A stretch of 28,721 bases of DNA from a bacterium (GCA_029210545.1 JARGFV010000026.1:1-28721), one strand, 5' to 3'; shown: positions 6,690 through 14,324, counted from the stretch's first letter. Notes: generated from the sequence alone by a model not told the origin. Program-made: numbers and translations.

Positions 6690-7619
6690 CTACTTCTCGG
6701 CGGCAAGATCTCTCTTGGTCTTCCGGCCAAGATAGATTCTGTTCGGGTCACAGACCATCCGCGCGATCTTGATTTCCTCGTGCGCGGGCGTATCGAAGGG
6801 CTTGAAGTCCTTGGCGGTCTTCAGCTCCCAGCTGACGTTCTCCTTGACAAGCTTCTCGTCGACACCGGGATAGATCTCGGACATCTCGAGCTCGCCCGTC
6901 TCGGGGCTACTGCGGAAGATACACAGGTCGGACACGATGGTGGTTCCGCTTCCCCGGAACAGGCCCATATGCCAGCGGTCTTCTGCTGTGCCTATGGGAC
7001 CGCGGGATCCCGTGATCGAGGTGACGTACTCGTTCACCTCGGGGAAGCGCCTCTTCTCCTGGACCATCATGGCAAGACCCATGTCGGCGTAGGAGGCGAT
7101 GTTGTTGGCGCCGCCGGAACCGGCAAAGCGCACCGCGGGACCGGTCTTGCCGTCGTCACGGGCACTCTTGGAATAGTAGCCGCCCATGGCGGTGGAGTTC
7201 AGGTTCCCGTACTTGTCGCACTCGGCTCCGCCCAGCATCCCGAAGGTGCAGAAACCGCGCTGGGCGTAGGTGCCGAAAGTATCGGCCATGTTCGACAGGC
7301 CGCCGGCCATATAGCCTCCCCGTGCTTCGGACACGGAGATGGGAACCTCGAGAAGCTTGGGATCGAGGATTCCGGCCTCCATGATGATCATGCCATGGGG
7401 CGCATAGGTGTGCTGGGCCATCATGCATCCGATCATGGGCAGCCCGGTGCCGGCGAAGATGAACGAATAGTCGTAAGTCTGCCGGGCAGCCGCTATGGTC
7501 AACAGCTCCATCGTCGTATATTTCTCTGGATCGATCCCCTTCTCCTTGCAGTAGGCCTCATATTCATTGTCATCGACATGAGTCCAGAGTTTGGGATCGC
7601 TCTGTCTGATAACTGACAT
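6690..7619 (-). CDS. Family I CoA-transferase, subunit B (glutaconate CoA-transferase-like)
   Basis: This 309-residue protein resembles GctB of glutaconate CoA-transferase: AGTGLPMIGCMMAQHTYAP, IIMEAGILD, GGAECDKYGNLNST and GSGGANNIASYAD follow the family order. The catalytic glutamate of family I transferases aligns with Glu81 in IIMEAG, so it should form the CoA-thioester intermediate rather than be a hydrolase that has lost this residue. The start is placed at ATG 7619 because GAGGAGG lies just before it; an upstream in-frame start would add 13 residues. Subunit A is 41 bp upstream. The substrate is unknown. The PaaK-like ligase in the operon suggests an aryl- or cycloalkyl-carboxylate rather than glutaconate. 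Confidence 0.88.
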   Translation of the reverse strand: MSVIRQSDPKLWTHVDDNEYEAYCKEKGIDPEKYTTMELLTIAAARQTYDYSFIFAGTGLPMIGCMMAQHTYAPHGMIIMEAGILDPKLLEVPISVSEARGGYMAGGLSNMADTFGTYAQRGFCTFGMLGGAECDKYGNLNSTAMGGYYSKSARDDGKTGPAVRFAGSGGANNIASYADMGLAMMVQEKRRFPEVNEYVTSITGSRGPIGTAEDRWHMGLFRGSGTTIVSDLCIFRSSPETGELEMSEIYPGVDEKLVKENVSWELKTAKDFKPFDTPAHEEIKIARMVCDPNRIYLGRKTKRDLAAEK

Positions 7620-7660
7620 TTCTACCTCCTCATTCAGGCAATCAGGATTAAGCCGCAACC

Positions 7661-8815
7661 TTACAGGGGCCTGGCCAGGCCGGGCTTGTAGCCGTACATG
7701 GCATCGGCACGCAGCTCGAAGAGCCTCTGGAGACCCTTGGTTCCGGTGATCGTGGGATACCCATCACCCGGGCGCTTGGTCAGGAAGGACCACTCGTCCT
7801 CCATAACCCAATCGAACATGAATTTTTTGACCTCATCCTTGGGCTTCCTGTTCAGCTGTGCCCAGTTCCGCCAGAAGTCCCAGTCATAGTCATAATAATA
7901 AGATACCTGACCGGGGAAACCGCCGAAGGGCACTTCCACGATGGCGTCAATAAACATCATCGAAATGGTATTGGAGTACGGCTGAGCCCTGAGCTCCTCC
8001 TCGCTGACGATCTTCTCACACTGGACGATGCAGTTCTTTGCCGCAATAGCCTGTTCTGCGTCAGGACCCAGGATGCCTTCGATCCGCGTAGTGCCCCTCT
8101 CTCCGACCCTCTGGGCCAGAACAATGGTCACCTCGGGAAGGATGGGCGGAACCAGGATGACTTTGACACCCTTTTTGCCTGTGTAGGCGGTGGATTCGCG
8201 AACCTGCTCCAGGGCGTTGGTCTTGTTGGAAGTACCGTCGCCGCCCTTAAAGGCATGTGGCCGCAGTCCCCATCCGTCGAAGGGATCCTCTACGACCGCC
8301 ATTCGCTCCGGGGCAACGGAGGGATGGATCCATGACCCGTCGGCTTTCTTGCCGCGCAGGCCCATCTTCTTGAACGTGTCATGCTCACAAAGACTGGTTC
8401 CGAACTCGGACATCAGGGGCGCGAAAGGCCAGCCGTACCGGCCCGCGACCGTCCTGAGACCGTAACCATAGTTCGAATAGTCTTCCACATCGATGGTCCC
8501 GTCCTGGATGGAGCGACGGATGTTGTACGCCACCGGCTGAATGCCCTCAAGGCCGATATACGTCGTGTCCAGCAGCTTCACCAGACCCGCACCAGCCCAG
8601 AAATCAACGATCGATGCTCCGCCGTTCATCGTAGCGAATAGATCGCCGATATTCTGGCGGATAACCTCTCGGGCCAGGGCGAAGGGCTTCTTGGTGTAGC
8701 TGAAGCCGCCCGGGCAGATGCATGTGCCTGGTTTTATAAAGGTCTTCACCGCATCCGAGAGGGACATGATCTTGTCTTTTCCCCTCATAAAAGTGGGGAT
8801 AGTCACCTCTGCCAT
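7661..8815 (-). CDS. Family I CoA-transferase, subunit A (glutaconate CoA-transferase-like)
   Basis: This 384-residue partner of the B subunit carries the CoA-binding glycine-rich loop of the family near residues 34-45 (CPGGFSYTKKPFALARE) and later VILVPPILPEVTIVLAQRVGERG. It is longer than typical GctA (about 320 residues). The extra length is in aromatic-rich parts such as YYYDYDWDFWRNWAQLN near residues 300-320. AAGGAG lies 8 nt before the ATG at 8815; an ATG six codons upstream overlaps that site and is less likely. It sits between the 122-residue unknown protein (42 bp upstream) and subunit B. The heterodimer is expected to move CoA between organic acids in the cytoplasm. Confidence 0.87.
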   Translation of the reverse strand: MAEVTIPTFMRGKDKIMSLSDAVKTFIKPGTCICPGGFSYTKKPFALAREVIRQNIGDLFATMNGGASIVDFWAGAGLVKLLDTTYIGLEGIQPVAYNIRRSIQDGTIDVEDYSNYGYGLRTVAGRYGWPFAPLMSEFGTSLCEHDTFKKMGLRGKKADGSWIHPSVAPERMAVVEDPFDGWGLRPHAFKGGDGTSNKTNALEQVRESTAYTGKKGVKVILVPPILPEVTIVLAQRVGERGTTRIEGILGPDAEQAIAAKNCIVQCEKIVSEEELRAQPYSNTISMMFIDAIVEVPFGGFPGQVSYYYDYDWDFWRNWAQLNRKPKDEVKKFMFDWVMEDEWSFLTKRPGDGYPTITGTKGLQRLFELRADAMYGYKPGLARPL

Positions 8816-8857
8816 AACCTGTTCTCCTTTCATCCGAATCTTGGCTGATAACGCCGT

Positions 8858-9226
8858 TTAGCTCTTGAGCTGGACCCTGCGGTTCCAGGTCGCGCGGAGG
8901 ATCTTGTCCATCCCCTCGCGGCTGTCCCTGGCTCCTTCAAGGATATCTGAAAAATGCCGGATACCGGTCTTGATCTCTTCCTCGATGACGTTGAGCGTCA
9001 CCTCGTCGCTGACCTTTCCGATCTCCTTTTCCAGGACCTCAAGAGTCTCGGGCACCCTCTTCAGAGGGATCCGCATGTCGTTGTAGGCCACGGCCACGAT
9101 TGTCATGTCCCACGTTGCGGAGATGACCTTCTGCCAGGTTTCAAACGACTCGGTAGGCTGGACGCTCTCGGAGAATCTGCGATCCTCTTCCGAGATCCGA
9201 GCCCGCATGCGCTTGTGCTGCTCCAT
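8858..9226 (-). CDS. Uncharacterised 122-aa protein of the CoA-ligase/CoA-transferase operon
   Basis: I do not recognise this protein. It is soluble, charged and predicted mostly helical, with no cysteine, signal peptide or metal-binding pattern. The segment ETWQKVISATWDMTIVAVAY contains two tryptophans, and ATW recurs near the C-terminus (KILRATWNRR). EVLEKEIGKVSDEVTLNVIEEEI could form a coiled coil. A very strong ribosome-binding site (AAGGAGG, 7 nt from ATG) indicates high expression. Fixed between the PaaK-like ligase and CoA-transferase subunit A, it may be an accessory subunit of one of them. Confidence 0.75.
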   Translation of the reverse strand: MEQHKRMRARISEEDRRFSESVQPTESFETWQKVISATWDMTIVAVAYNDMRIPLKRVPETLEVLEKEIGKVSDEVTLNVIEEEIKTGIRHFSDILEGARDSREGMDKILRATWNRRVQLKS

Positions 9227-9270
9227 TCTAACACCTCCTTCCCTATTCAGTTTGGTTTGTGTGCAGTTCG

Positions 9271-9293
9271 CCCGGAGGGAAAAACCCTCCGGA
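9271..9293. promoter_or_regulatory. Intercistronic hairpin between the ligase and the 122-aa gene
   Basis: ccggaggg (9272-9279) and ccctccgg (9285-9292) form a perfect 8-bp stem around a five-base loop (TTTTT on the minus strand). It lies 24 bp past the ligase stop and is not followed by a T-tract. An RNA-processing or stability element that uncouples ligase from downstream expression is more likely than a full terminator. Confidence 0.5.
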
Positions 9294-9316
9294 CGAATGG
9301 AAAACAGCGTTCAGTT

Positions 9317-10690
9317 CTACTTCTTGCGCCTGTCGTCGACGCGGGCGCTGGCGGTCTTGCCCTCACCGGATGTGGCCCTCGGAAGCTCGTCTGGCCCGAT
9401 GAGTTCCATAACTTTCGGGTTGACGTCGGTGACGCCCTTGACGGCAATTTTCATCTCGTTCTTGAGCCTCTCCACCAGGGCGGCGTCGCTCAGGTAAGCC
9501 TTGTCCTTGAGCTCGATCTTAAGGGTCCACTTGTCCATGCCCCTGCTGTCGGTCTCGATGAGCATGCGGAAATTGGCGCCCATCTCGGGGAAGGGCGTCA
9601 GGGCCTCTTCCACCTGGCTCGGGAAAACGATAAGGCCGGAGATGGAGACCGCGTCGTCGGAGCGGCCCTTGATGGCAGCCATCCGGGGATGGGTCCGTCC
9701 ACAGGGGCAGGGCTTCCAGGTCAGGGAGGCAAGATCCCGGCTGCGGTAGCGGATGAGGGGAGTGCCGGTGTTGACCAGGTTGGTCCACACTATCTCGCCA
9801 TCTTCACCGTCGGCCACCGGCTCACCCGTGCTCGGGTTGATGCACTCGGCAAGGAGGTGATCCGCCCAGGCGTGCATCTTCTGGGGCATTTTCTCTTTCC
9901 TGGCCTTGCACTCACAGGTCATGCCCGGGCCGAGAAACTCCGTCATGCCGAACTCGTCATAGGCCTTGGTGCCGAAAAGTTCCTCGATCTTGACACGGGT
10001 TGCCCACGGCCAAGGCTCGGCTCCGTGAAGGCTGATCTTGCAGGTGGAATCCTTGGCAAGGTCGAACCCTTTCTCCTGGGCCTTTTGTCCCACGTAAAGA
10101 GCGAAGGATGGGGTGGCGCAGAAAGCCTTGACGGGCAGGTCCACCAGGATGTCCACCATCCGGTCGGACTGGCCGCCGGAAAGGGGGATGGGGCAGGCGC
10201 CCATGCGCTGGGCTCCGTAATGGAAACCGAACCCGCCGGTGGGCAGGCCGTATCCGAAGGAGTTCAGGAAGATGTCGCCGGGGCGAACACCAGTCATCCA
10301 GAGTTCACGGGCGTTTCGGTCGGCCCACAGGTTGATATCGTTCTCGTTGGCGAAGATGAGGACGGGCTTGCCGGTGGTCCCGGAGGTGCTGTGCATCTCC
10401 CTCATTTCGGCCATGTTCCCCGTGACGATCTTGGTGGGGTAGCCGTCGCGGACCGTGGACTTCTCCATGAACGGAACTTTGGAGATGTCCTCGAGGGTCT
10501 TCAGGTCGCCCGGATTGAATCCGGCCTTGTCGTAGACCTTTTTGAAATAGGGGTTGTTGTTGTAAACGTTCCTGACCTGTTTCTTGAGACGATCGAGCTG
10601 AAGCTTCTTGAGTTTCTCAACCGGCATGGTCTCAATGTCAGACTGGAAATAAGGGCTCTTCGGGTCCTGTTTTTTTGTCTTAACCTGCAT
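9317..10690 (-). CDS. Phenylacetate-CoA ligase-like AMP-forming acyl-CoA synthetase
   Basis: This 457-residue PaaK-type adenylate-forming enzyme would activate an aryl-acid to its CoA ester using ATP. The order of motifs fits: STSGTTGKPV (101-110) phosphate loop, YDEFGMTE (244-251), TPLIRYRSRDL (310-320), CPCGRTHPRM (328-337), KGRSDDAV (341-348). Cysteines in CECK near 259 and in CPCG are typical of this branch. The start is the ATG at 10690 because upstream codons lie in non-conserved sequence and GGAGGAG precedes it. It is the first gene of the operon with the 122-residue protein and the CoA-transferase. Phenylacetate is the family substrate, but benzoate-like or cyclic acids are possible. 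Confidence 0.9.
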   Translation of the reverse strand: MQVKTKKQDPKSPYFQSDIETMPVEKLKKLQLDRLKKQVRNVYNNNPYFKKVYDKAGFNPGDLKTLEDISKVPFMEKSTVRDGYPTKIVTGNMAEMREMHSTSGTTGKPVLIFANENDINLWADRNARELWMTGVRPGDIFLNSFGYGLPTGGFGFHYGAQRMGACPIPLSGGQSDRMVDILVDLPVKAFCATPSFALYVGQKAQEKGFDLAKDSTCKISLHGAEPWPWATRVKIEELFGTKAYDEFGMTEFLGPGMTCECKARKEKMPQKMHAWADHLLAECINPSTGEPVADGEDGEIVWTNLVNTGTPLIRYRSRDLASLTWKPCPCGRTHPRMAAIKGRSDDAVSISGLIVFPSQVEEALTPFPEMGANFRMLIETDSRGMDKWTLKIELKDKAYLSDAALVERLKNEMKIAVKGVTDVNPKVMELIGPDELPRATSGEGKTASARVDDRRKK

Positions 10691-10861
10691 GGCTCCGTAT
10701 TCTCCTCCCTGTTGCTTTACGGCGCGCCGGCTGCCGGTGAAATGAGTCGGGGATATCGCAACCTCGGACGCCTGGGCAGAAAGCCCCGTTTGAATTATTG
10801 CCCCCCCGTCGGGCAACCTGGATCAGTCTGGAAAAAAGTTTAGCTGCTTGTGCTTCTTTAA

Positions 10862-10900
10862 AGAGAAAAACGGGTGAACCATCCCGTCACCACCCGTTTT
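10862..10900 (-). terminator. Leader terminator/attenuator upstream of the CoA-ligase operon
   Basis: On the minus strand AAAACGGGTG (10900-10891) pairs with CACCCGTTTT (10876-10867) across a 14-base loop and runs into TTTTTCTCTT. It lies between the predicted promoter (10953-10979) and the ligase ATG (10690). Transcription from that promoter would therefore make an RNA of about 80 nt unless the hairpin is bypassed. The reverse strand also gives a stem ending in four T, so it may be partly bidirectional. Confidence 0.55.
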
Positions 10901-10937
10901 GCATACCCGCACAATTTCGATATGTCGTTTTACTGTG

Positions 10938-10946
10938 TGATATAAT
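10938..10946 (+). promoter_or_regulatory. Extended -10 element on the plus strand
   Basis: TGATATAAT contains a perfect TATAAT with the TGn extension, which can work without a -35. No plus-strand gene follows for more than 7 kb, so if active it would drive a non-coding or antisense transcript through the operator and into the 3' end of the M24 peptidase gene. Confidence 0.3.
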
Positions 10947-10952
10947 AAGCTT

Positions 10953-10979
10953 TTTATAACACCGTTTTAACGGTGTCAA
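10953..10979 (-). promoter_or_regulatory. Promoter overlapped by palindromic operator (CoA-ligase operon)
   Basis: On the minus strand a perfect TTGACA (10979-10974) is followed by TATAAA (10958-10953, 15-bp spacer) or the overlapping TAAAAA (17-bp spacer). The 18-bp perfect palindrome acaccgttttaacggtgt (10959-10976) covers the end of the -35 and all the spacer. That is the position expected for a repressor, for example a TetR- or MarR-type protein. No such regulator is encoded in the window. Confidence 0.6.
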
Positions 10980-11168
10980 GGAAAAAGGCGGCGGCGGGCT
11001 GTCATGGGCATTGAAAAGTGACGTTATCGACCTCAAATAGGGTCAAATCGCTCGATTTAACTCTTTTCAAGGGTTGTGATGGGGTATGGGCGAGGGCGCC
11101 CGAGGGAGGGGTATCCAGGGAACGGGCAGGGATCCCCACCTTTAACAGGAGTAACCGCTGTTTTATTT

Positions 11169-11181
11169 TGGAAAATTTCCA
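11169..11181. promoter_or_regulatory. IclR-box-like palindrome
   Basis: tggaaaatttcca is a perfect palindrome close to the E. coli IclR operator consensus TGGAAATNATTTCCA, but 2 bp shorter. It lies about 190 bp upstream of the ligase-operon promoter and 69 bp past the M24 peptidase stop. Two IclR regulators are encoded 6-8 kb away. The link is inference. Confidence 0.35.
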
Positions 11182-11249
11182 GGTAGTACCAGAAAAGTAA
11201 AACGAAATTTGCATAATAAGACCGGGTACTGGGCCTTGGCCTCTGCACT

Positions 11250-12464
11250 CTACACTTTTATGATCTCCCTTTCCGTCACGGTAAGCCGCTCCACCCCACC
11301 ATCCGTAACCAGGAACGTGTCCTCGATGCCGGCGATGCCCACACCGGGCAGAAAGATCTTGGGCTCCAACGCGAACACCATCCCCGGTTCCAGGGGCCTT
11401 TCAAGCCTGGGAGCGAGGAACGGGTACTCGTCCACCTCCAGCCCTACGCCGTGGCCAACGAACCTGACCTGTTCACCGGGAGGGCCCATGAAACGGTCCT
11501 GGACGCCGAACTCTTCAGCCGCACCTCGGGCGATATCGTAAAGAGCGCTCCAGGCTGACCCCGGCTTTGCCGCCTCGATCACACGGTCCTGAATGTCCCT
11601 GGCCTGGCGGAACGCTTCGGCCAACCCCTCACCCAGTTCCCCGATGACCATGAGCCGGGTCTGGTCGATGAGGTACCCGCCCGCATTGCCTACGAAATCT
11701 ACGCTCACGGGGTCACCGCGGCGGATGGTCCTGAACCCGGCCCCCTGGGCGACGGAGGGGTTCATCCCCATCCCCCCGGAAGGAGCATCGATGTGGGACA
11801 TCAGGGCCGAATGCTCCCCGGAGATGATGTGGCCGTAAAAAAGCTCCTGGTTAAACCCCCTCATCCTCAGGATTCCCTGGTGCCCAAGCTCACGCGCCCG
11901 TTTTTCCAGGATGGACGCGAACTCAACCTCCCTCATCCCCTCGACGAGGCTTTCCCTCGCCGTGTCGATGACCTTGCCGACCTGGACCCCGGCAGCCCGG
12001 ATCCGCTCGATCTCCCAGGCCGACTTGACCGCCCGCATCTCCCGGACGAGGGGGCCAAGGTCCTGCCAGTCGGCCTCGGGCACGAGGGCTCCGAACCGGG
12101 TGAACAAGGCCGCCGGGATGACGTCCAGCTCGAGGCCCAGCCTGACGGCGTGCAGGGCTCCGAGGTCTTCCAGGGAAAGAGGGATCTCCTTGAAACTGGT
12201 AAAGGGCAGCACTTCCAGGGGCGTCTCCGTTTTCGCCCTTTCGATGCTCCGGCGGCACAGGTAGCGGGGATCGCCCTGGGCGGGGATGATGAGCACACCG
12301 TCCTGAATGGTCCCGGAAAAGTAGAACCGGTCGATGAGCTGGAGGAGAATGGCGGCCCTGATCTCCTTTTCCCGGAGAAGTTCCTGGAACCGTGAAATCC
12401 GTGAACGGATCTCCGACTCGGGGGTGATGGTGTAGTTGAGGGCAATCTTCTCGAAATTGGTCAT
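11250..12464 (-). CDS. M24-family metallopeptidase (Xaa-Pro aminopeptidase-like)
   Basis: This 404-residue cytoplasmic protein has a creatinase-type N-terminal domain (about 1-150) and a C-terminal pita-bread M24 domain. The metal ligands are all present: Asp in VSVDFVG, Asp in LIDQTRL, His in VGHGVGLEVDEYP, Glu in FALEPKIFLPG and Glu in GIEDTFLV. It should therefore be an active dimetal aminopeptidase for Xaa-Pro peptides or a related amidohydrolase. The start at 12464 follows GGAGGA; an ATG four codons upstream overlaps that site. The TAG stop lies inside a short GTGTAGAGTGCAGAG-like array. No functional link with neighbours is evident. Confidence 0.9.
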   Translation of the reverse strand: MTNFEKIALNYTITPESEIRSRISRFQELLREKEIRAAILLQLIDRFYFSGTIQDGVLIIPAQGDPRYLCRRSIERAKTETPLEVLPFTSFKEIPLSLEDLGALHAVRLGLELDVIPAALFTRFGALVPEADWQDLGPLVREMRAVKSAWEIERIRAAGVQVGKVIDTARESLVEGMREVEFASILEKRARELGHQGILRMRGFNQELFYGHIISGEHSALMSHIDAPSGGMGMNPSVAQGAGFRTIRRGDPVSVDFVGNAGGYLIDQTRLMVIGELGEGLAEAFRQARDIQDRVIEAAKPGSAWSALYDIARGAAEEFGVQDRFMGPPGEQVRFVGHGVGLEVDEYPFLAPRLERPLEPGMVFALEPKIFLPGVGIAGIEDTFLVTDGGVERLTVTEREIIKV

Positions 12465-12476
12465 GTGATCCTCCAT

Positions 12477-12611
12477 GTACGGATTGTACGGTTCGTACGT
12501 GCGTGAATGCGTGAAGCGTAAATTCAGTCACCGTGAGAACGAATCAGCCGTATGCTTTTTCGCACGTACTCACATACGCACACACGGTGGATAGGATTTG
12601 AATTCTAATAC
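12477..12611. repeat. Degenerate 8-bp array between M24 and nitroreductase genes
   Basis: The gap contains octamer-spaced units such as tgtacgga, ttgtacgg, ttcgtacg, tgcgtgaa, tgcgtgaa, and a second cluster near 12560-12588 (cgcacgta, ctcacata, cgcacaca). Related sequence occurs in reverse orientation at 13253-13295. It ends in the inverted repeat that copies the last codons of the nitroreductase gene. Confidence 0.6.
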
Positions 12612-12623
12612 TCATTCAAATCC
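12594..12623. repeat. Stop-codon-spanning inverted repeat, nitroreductase
   Basis: ggatttgaat (12594-12603) pairs with attcaaatcc (12614-12623). The right arm is the last coding bases (Gly-Phe-Glu plus the first stop base on the minus strand), and the left arm lies just beyond the stop. No T-tract follows on the minus strand. Confidence 0.75.
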
Positions 12624-13178
12624 AACCCAAGCTACGCGCCCTTCCTTCCTCGGCGGCGTGGGCGGTTCCTTGCCGGGGTATCCGACGGGAACGAAGGCGA
12701 TGAGGTCCATCCCCTCCACTCCCAGGATCTTGTCCACCTCGCCGGACAGGTGTACGGGGTTGGTCATCCAGCAGGTCCCCAGCCCCTCATACGTGGCCGC
12801 AAGCAGGGCGTTTTCGACAGCTGCGGACACGGTCTGGGCGTCCACGAACGGTCCCTCGTCCGTGGGGACCGAGTAGAAGACGAGGAGCACGGGAGCGCCG
12901 CCCAGGGTCCTGAAGAAGTTGCGGGTGAAGGAGACGATCTTCTCCTCGTACATCTCCCGGAGGCTCTCTTCGATGAAGGGGAAAGACCGGTCGGCAACGG
13001 ATACAAGCTGGTCCCTTTTATCCCCCGCCACCACGAATACCCGGTAGTTCTGCCGGTTCTTGCCGGAAGGGGCCCAGAGGGCGGCCTCCACGATCCGCTC
13101 GAGGGAGTCCCTGGGTATGGGGTCCGGTTTGAATACCCGGCAGCTGCGGCGGCTTTTGATGACCTCGTAGAAGTCCAT
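12612..13178 (-). CDS. Nitroreductase-family flavoprotein
   Basis: This 188-residue FMN-dependent oxidoreductase of the nitroreductase fold has RRSCRVF (residues 10-16) and APSGKNRQNYRVFVV (about 37-51) for FMN phosphate and ring binding. AAVENALLAATYEGLGTCWM (about 128-147) is the dimer/FMN helix, and FVPVGYPGKEPPTPPRK ends the domain as in the family. Members reduce nitroaromatics, quinones, enones or flavins with NAD(P)H, or oxidise acyl-CoAs; the substrate is unknown. The start is ATG 13178 with GGGAGAG upstream. A longer in-frame reading upstream runs through repeat sequence and is not coding. It stands alone between two repeat-filled gaps. Confidence 0.9.
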   Translation of the reverse strand: MDFYEVIKSRRSCRVFKPDPIPRDSLERIVEAALWAPSGKNRQNYRVFVVAGDKRDQLVSVADRSFPFIEESLREMYEEKIVSFTRNFFRTLGGAPVLLVFYSVPTDEGPFVDAQTVSAAVENALLAATYEGLGTCWMTNPVHLSGEVDKILGVEGMDLIAFVPVGYPGKEPPTPPRKEGRVAWVGFE

Positions 13179-13325
13179 GGGGCACTCTCCCTGTCTCGTG
13201 CTTGCGAAGAGCGTAAACGCGTGTGTGCGAGGAAGTAATCCGCTGCTATTCTCTTTTTCGCACGTACGCTTCACACATTCACGGACGTACGGTGGAATTT
13301 CAGTCCTTCTCGTGCGTGCGTAGAA
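13179..13325. repeat. Degenerate 8-bp array upstream of nitroreductase
   Basis: This stretch is made of CGTACG/GTGTGA/GTGCGA-type units, for example cgcacgta, cgcttcac, acattcac, ggacgtac near 13259-13290. They are related to units at 12477-12600. No promoter match was convincing. Confidence 0.55.
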
Positions 13326-13353
13326 CTCGATTTCAATCTTTGTTGAAATCGAG
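13326..13353. repeat. Stop-codon-spanning inverted repeat, meaB
   Basis: ctcgatttcaa (13326-13336) and ttgaaatcgag (13343-13353) form a perfect 11-bp stem with a 6-base loop. One arm is coding (Leu-Asp-Phe-Asn codons on the minus strand), and the other includes and follows the TGA stop at 13333-13335. Confidence 0.85.
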
Positions 13354-14295
13354 CCTGGCGAGCCACCGGCGAGCCACCGACAATGGATCGCTCTCCCTGG
13401 TCGCCACCTTCCGGACATCCTCGTCCCATTCCCTGCCGCGGCCGTTCACCAGCGCCGACAGGGAACTTTCCATGATCTCTTTGAGCGCTTCGGTCACCGC
13501 GGCGCCGGCAGTGCCGGCGCGCCACCGGTCGAGGCCACCCGACTGTTCAAGCCAGTCGTAATGCCGGTCAATCTCGTTCATGAGTTCACCGATCCCCGCC
13601 CCTTCCTTTGCCACCGATGTCAGGACCGGCGGCTCCCATTCCCCTTCACCGCCGCCCAGCGAGACCATGGCCTTGAGGTCCCTGACGGTGGCCTCCACCA
13701 TGGGGATGTCCGCCTTGTTGACGAGATAGATGTGGGCGATCTCCAGGACCCCCGCCTTCATGGCCTGGATCCCGTCCCCGAGCCCGGGCACGGTGACGAA
13801 GACCGTGGTCTGGGCAAGGTCCTTGATCTGAACCTCCTCCTGCCCCACACCTACCGTCTCCAGGAAAACGAGATCGAACCCGGCCGCGTCCATCAGGGTC
13901 AAAAGGTGTCCTGCGGTACGGCTGAGGCCCCCCATGTTTCCCCGGGTTGCCAGGCTCCGGATAAAAACGCCGGGGTCCGTGGCGTGCTCCTGCATGCGGA
14001 TCCGGTCTCCTAGCACCGCGCCCCCGGAATAGGGGCTGGTAGGGTCCACGGCCAGGACTGCCACAGAAAGGCCTTTCGCCCGCGCGTGGCTGATGAGGCC
14101 GCTGACGAGGGTGCTTTTGCCGGCGCCCGGCGGTCCGGTGATCCCCACGACCCGGGTCCGCCCGGCGCGGGGGTAGAGCCGGCTTAAAACCTCGTCCCGG
14201 CCATCGAGGCCGTCATCGAGGATCCGGGCGACCCTTCCCAGAGCCAGCGGATCCCTTTTAAGAGCATTGCGTACAAGTTGGTCTAGTTGCTTCAT
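13333..14295 (-). CDS. meaB: MeaB/ArgK-family G3E GTPase (methylmalonyl-CoA mutase chaperone)
   Basis: This 320-residue GTPase protects and reloads adenosylcobalamin in methylmalonyl-CoA mutase and related acyl-CoA mutases. Motifs are clear: Walker A GITGPPGAGKST (51-62), AVDPTSPYSGGAVLGDRIRM (82-101), RGNMGGLS (118-125), ETVGVGQ (146-152) and NKAD (193-196). Length is normal. AGGAA precedes the ATG at 14295. Downstream is the nitroreductase. Upstream, 62 bp away, are an atypical crotonase and a B12-binding domain that looks like the mutase small part, which supports an acyl-CoA-mutase role. The mutase catalytic subunit itself is not in the window. Confidence 0.95.
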   Translation of the reverse strand: MKQLDQLVRNALKRDPLALGRVARILDDGLDGRDEVLSRLYPRAGRTRVVGITGPPGAGKSTLVSGLISHARAKGLSVAVLAVDPTSPYSGGAVLGDRIRMQEHATDPGVFIRSLATRGNMGGLSRTAGHLLTLMDAAGFDLVFLETVGVGQEEVQIKDLAQTTVFVTVPGLGDGIQAMKAGVLEIAHIYLVNKADIPMVEATVRDLKAMVSLGGGEGEWEPPVLTSVAKEGAGIGELMNEIDRHYDWLEQSGGLDRWRAGTAGAAVTEALKEIMESSLSALVNGRGREWDEDVRKVATRESDPLSVARRWLARLDFNKD

Positions 14296-14324
14296 CTGCG
14301 GTTCCTGTATTTAAATTTCCCTAT

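Larger units (their letters stand above)
10691..11249. other. 559-bp intergenic region (leader and control region)
   Basis: No convincing gene was found. Small open frames such as 11018-11200 lack a ribosome site and protein-like composition. From right to left the region holds an IclR-box-like palindrome at 11169-11181, a promoter overlapped by a palindrome at 10953-10979, an extended -10 on the opposite strand at 10938-10946, and a terminator-like hairpin at 10862-10900. About 170 bp of featureless leader follows before the ligase ATG. Confidence 0.6.

Noticed and set aside
8954-10843. Long plus-strand open frame (629 codons) antisense to the ligase region
   Set aside because: It is a frame shadow of the PaaK-like ligase and the 122-aa gene. 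The protein is low-complexity (Gly/Asp/His/Val rich), no family is recognisable, and the opposite strand encodes clear enzymes.
11018-11200. 60-codon plus-strand frame in the ligase-operon control region
   Set aside because: No ribosome-binding site, non-consensus start and no protein-like composition. An extended -10 lies upstream, but coding is not supported.
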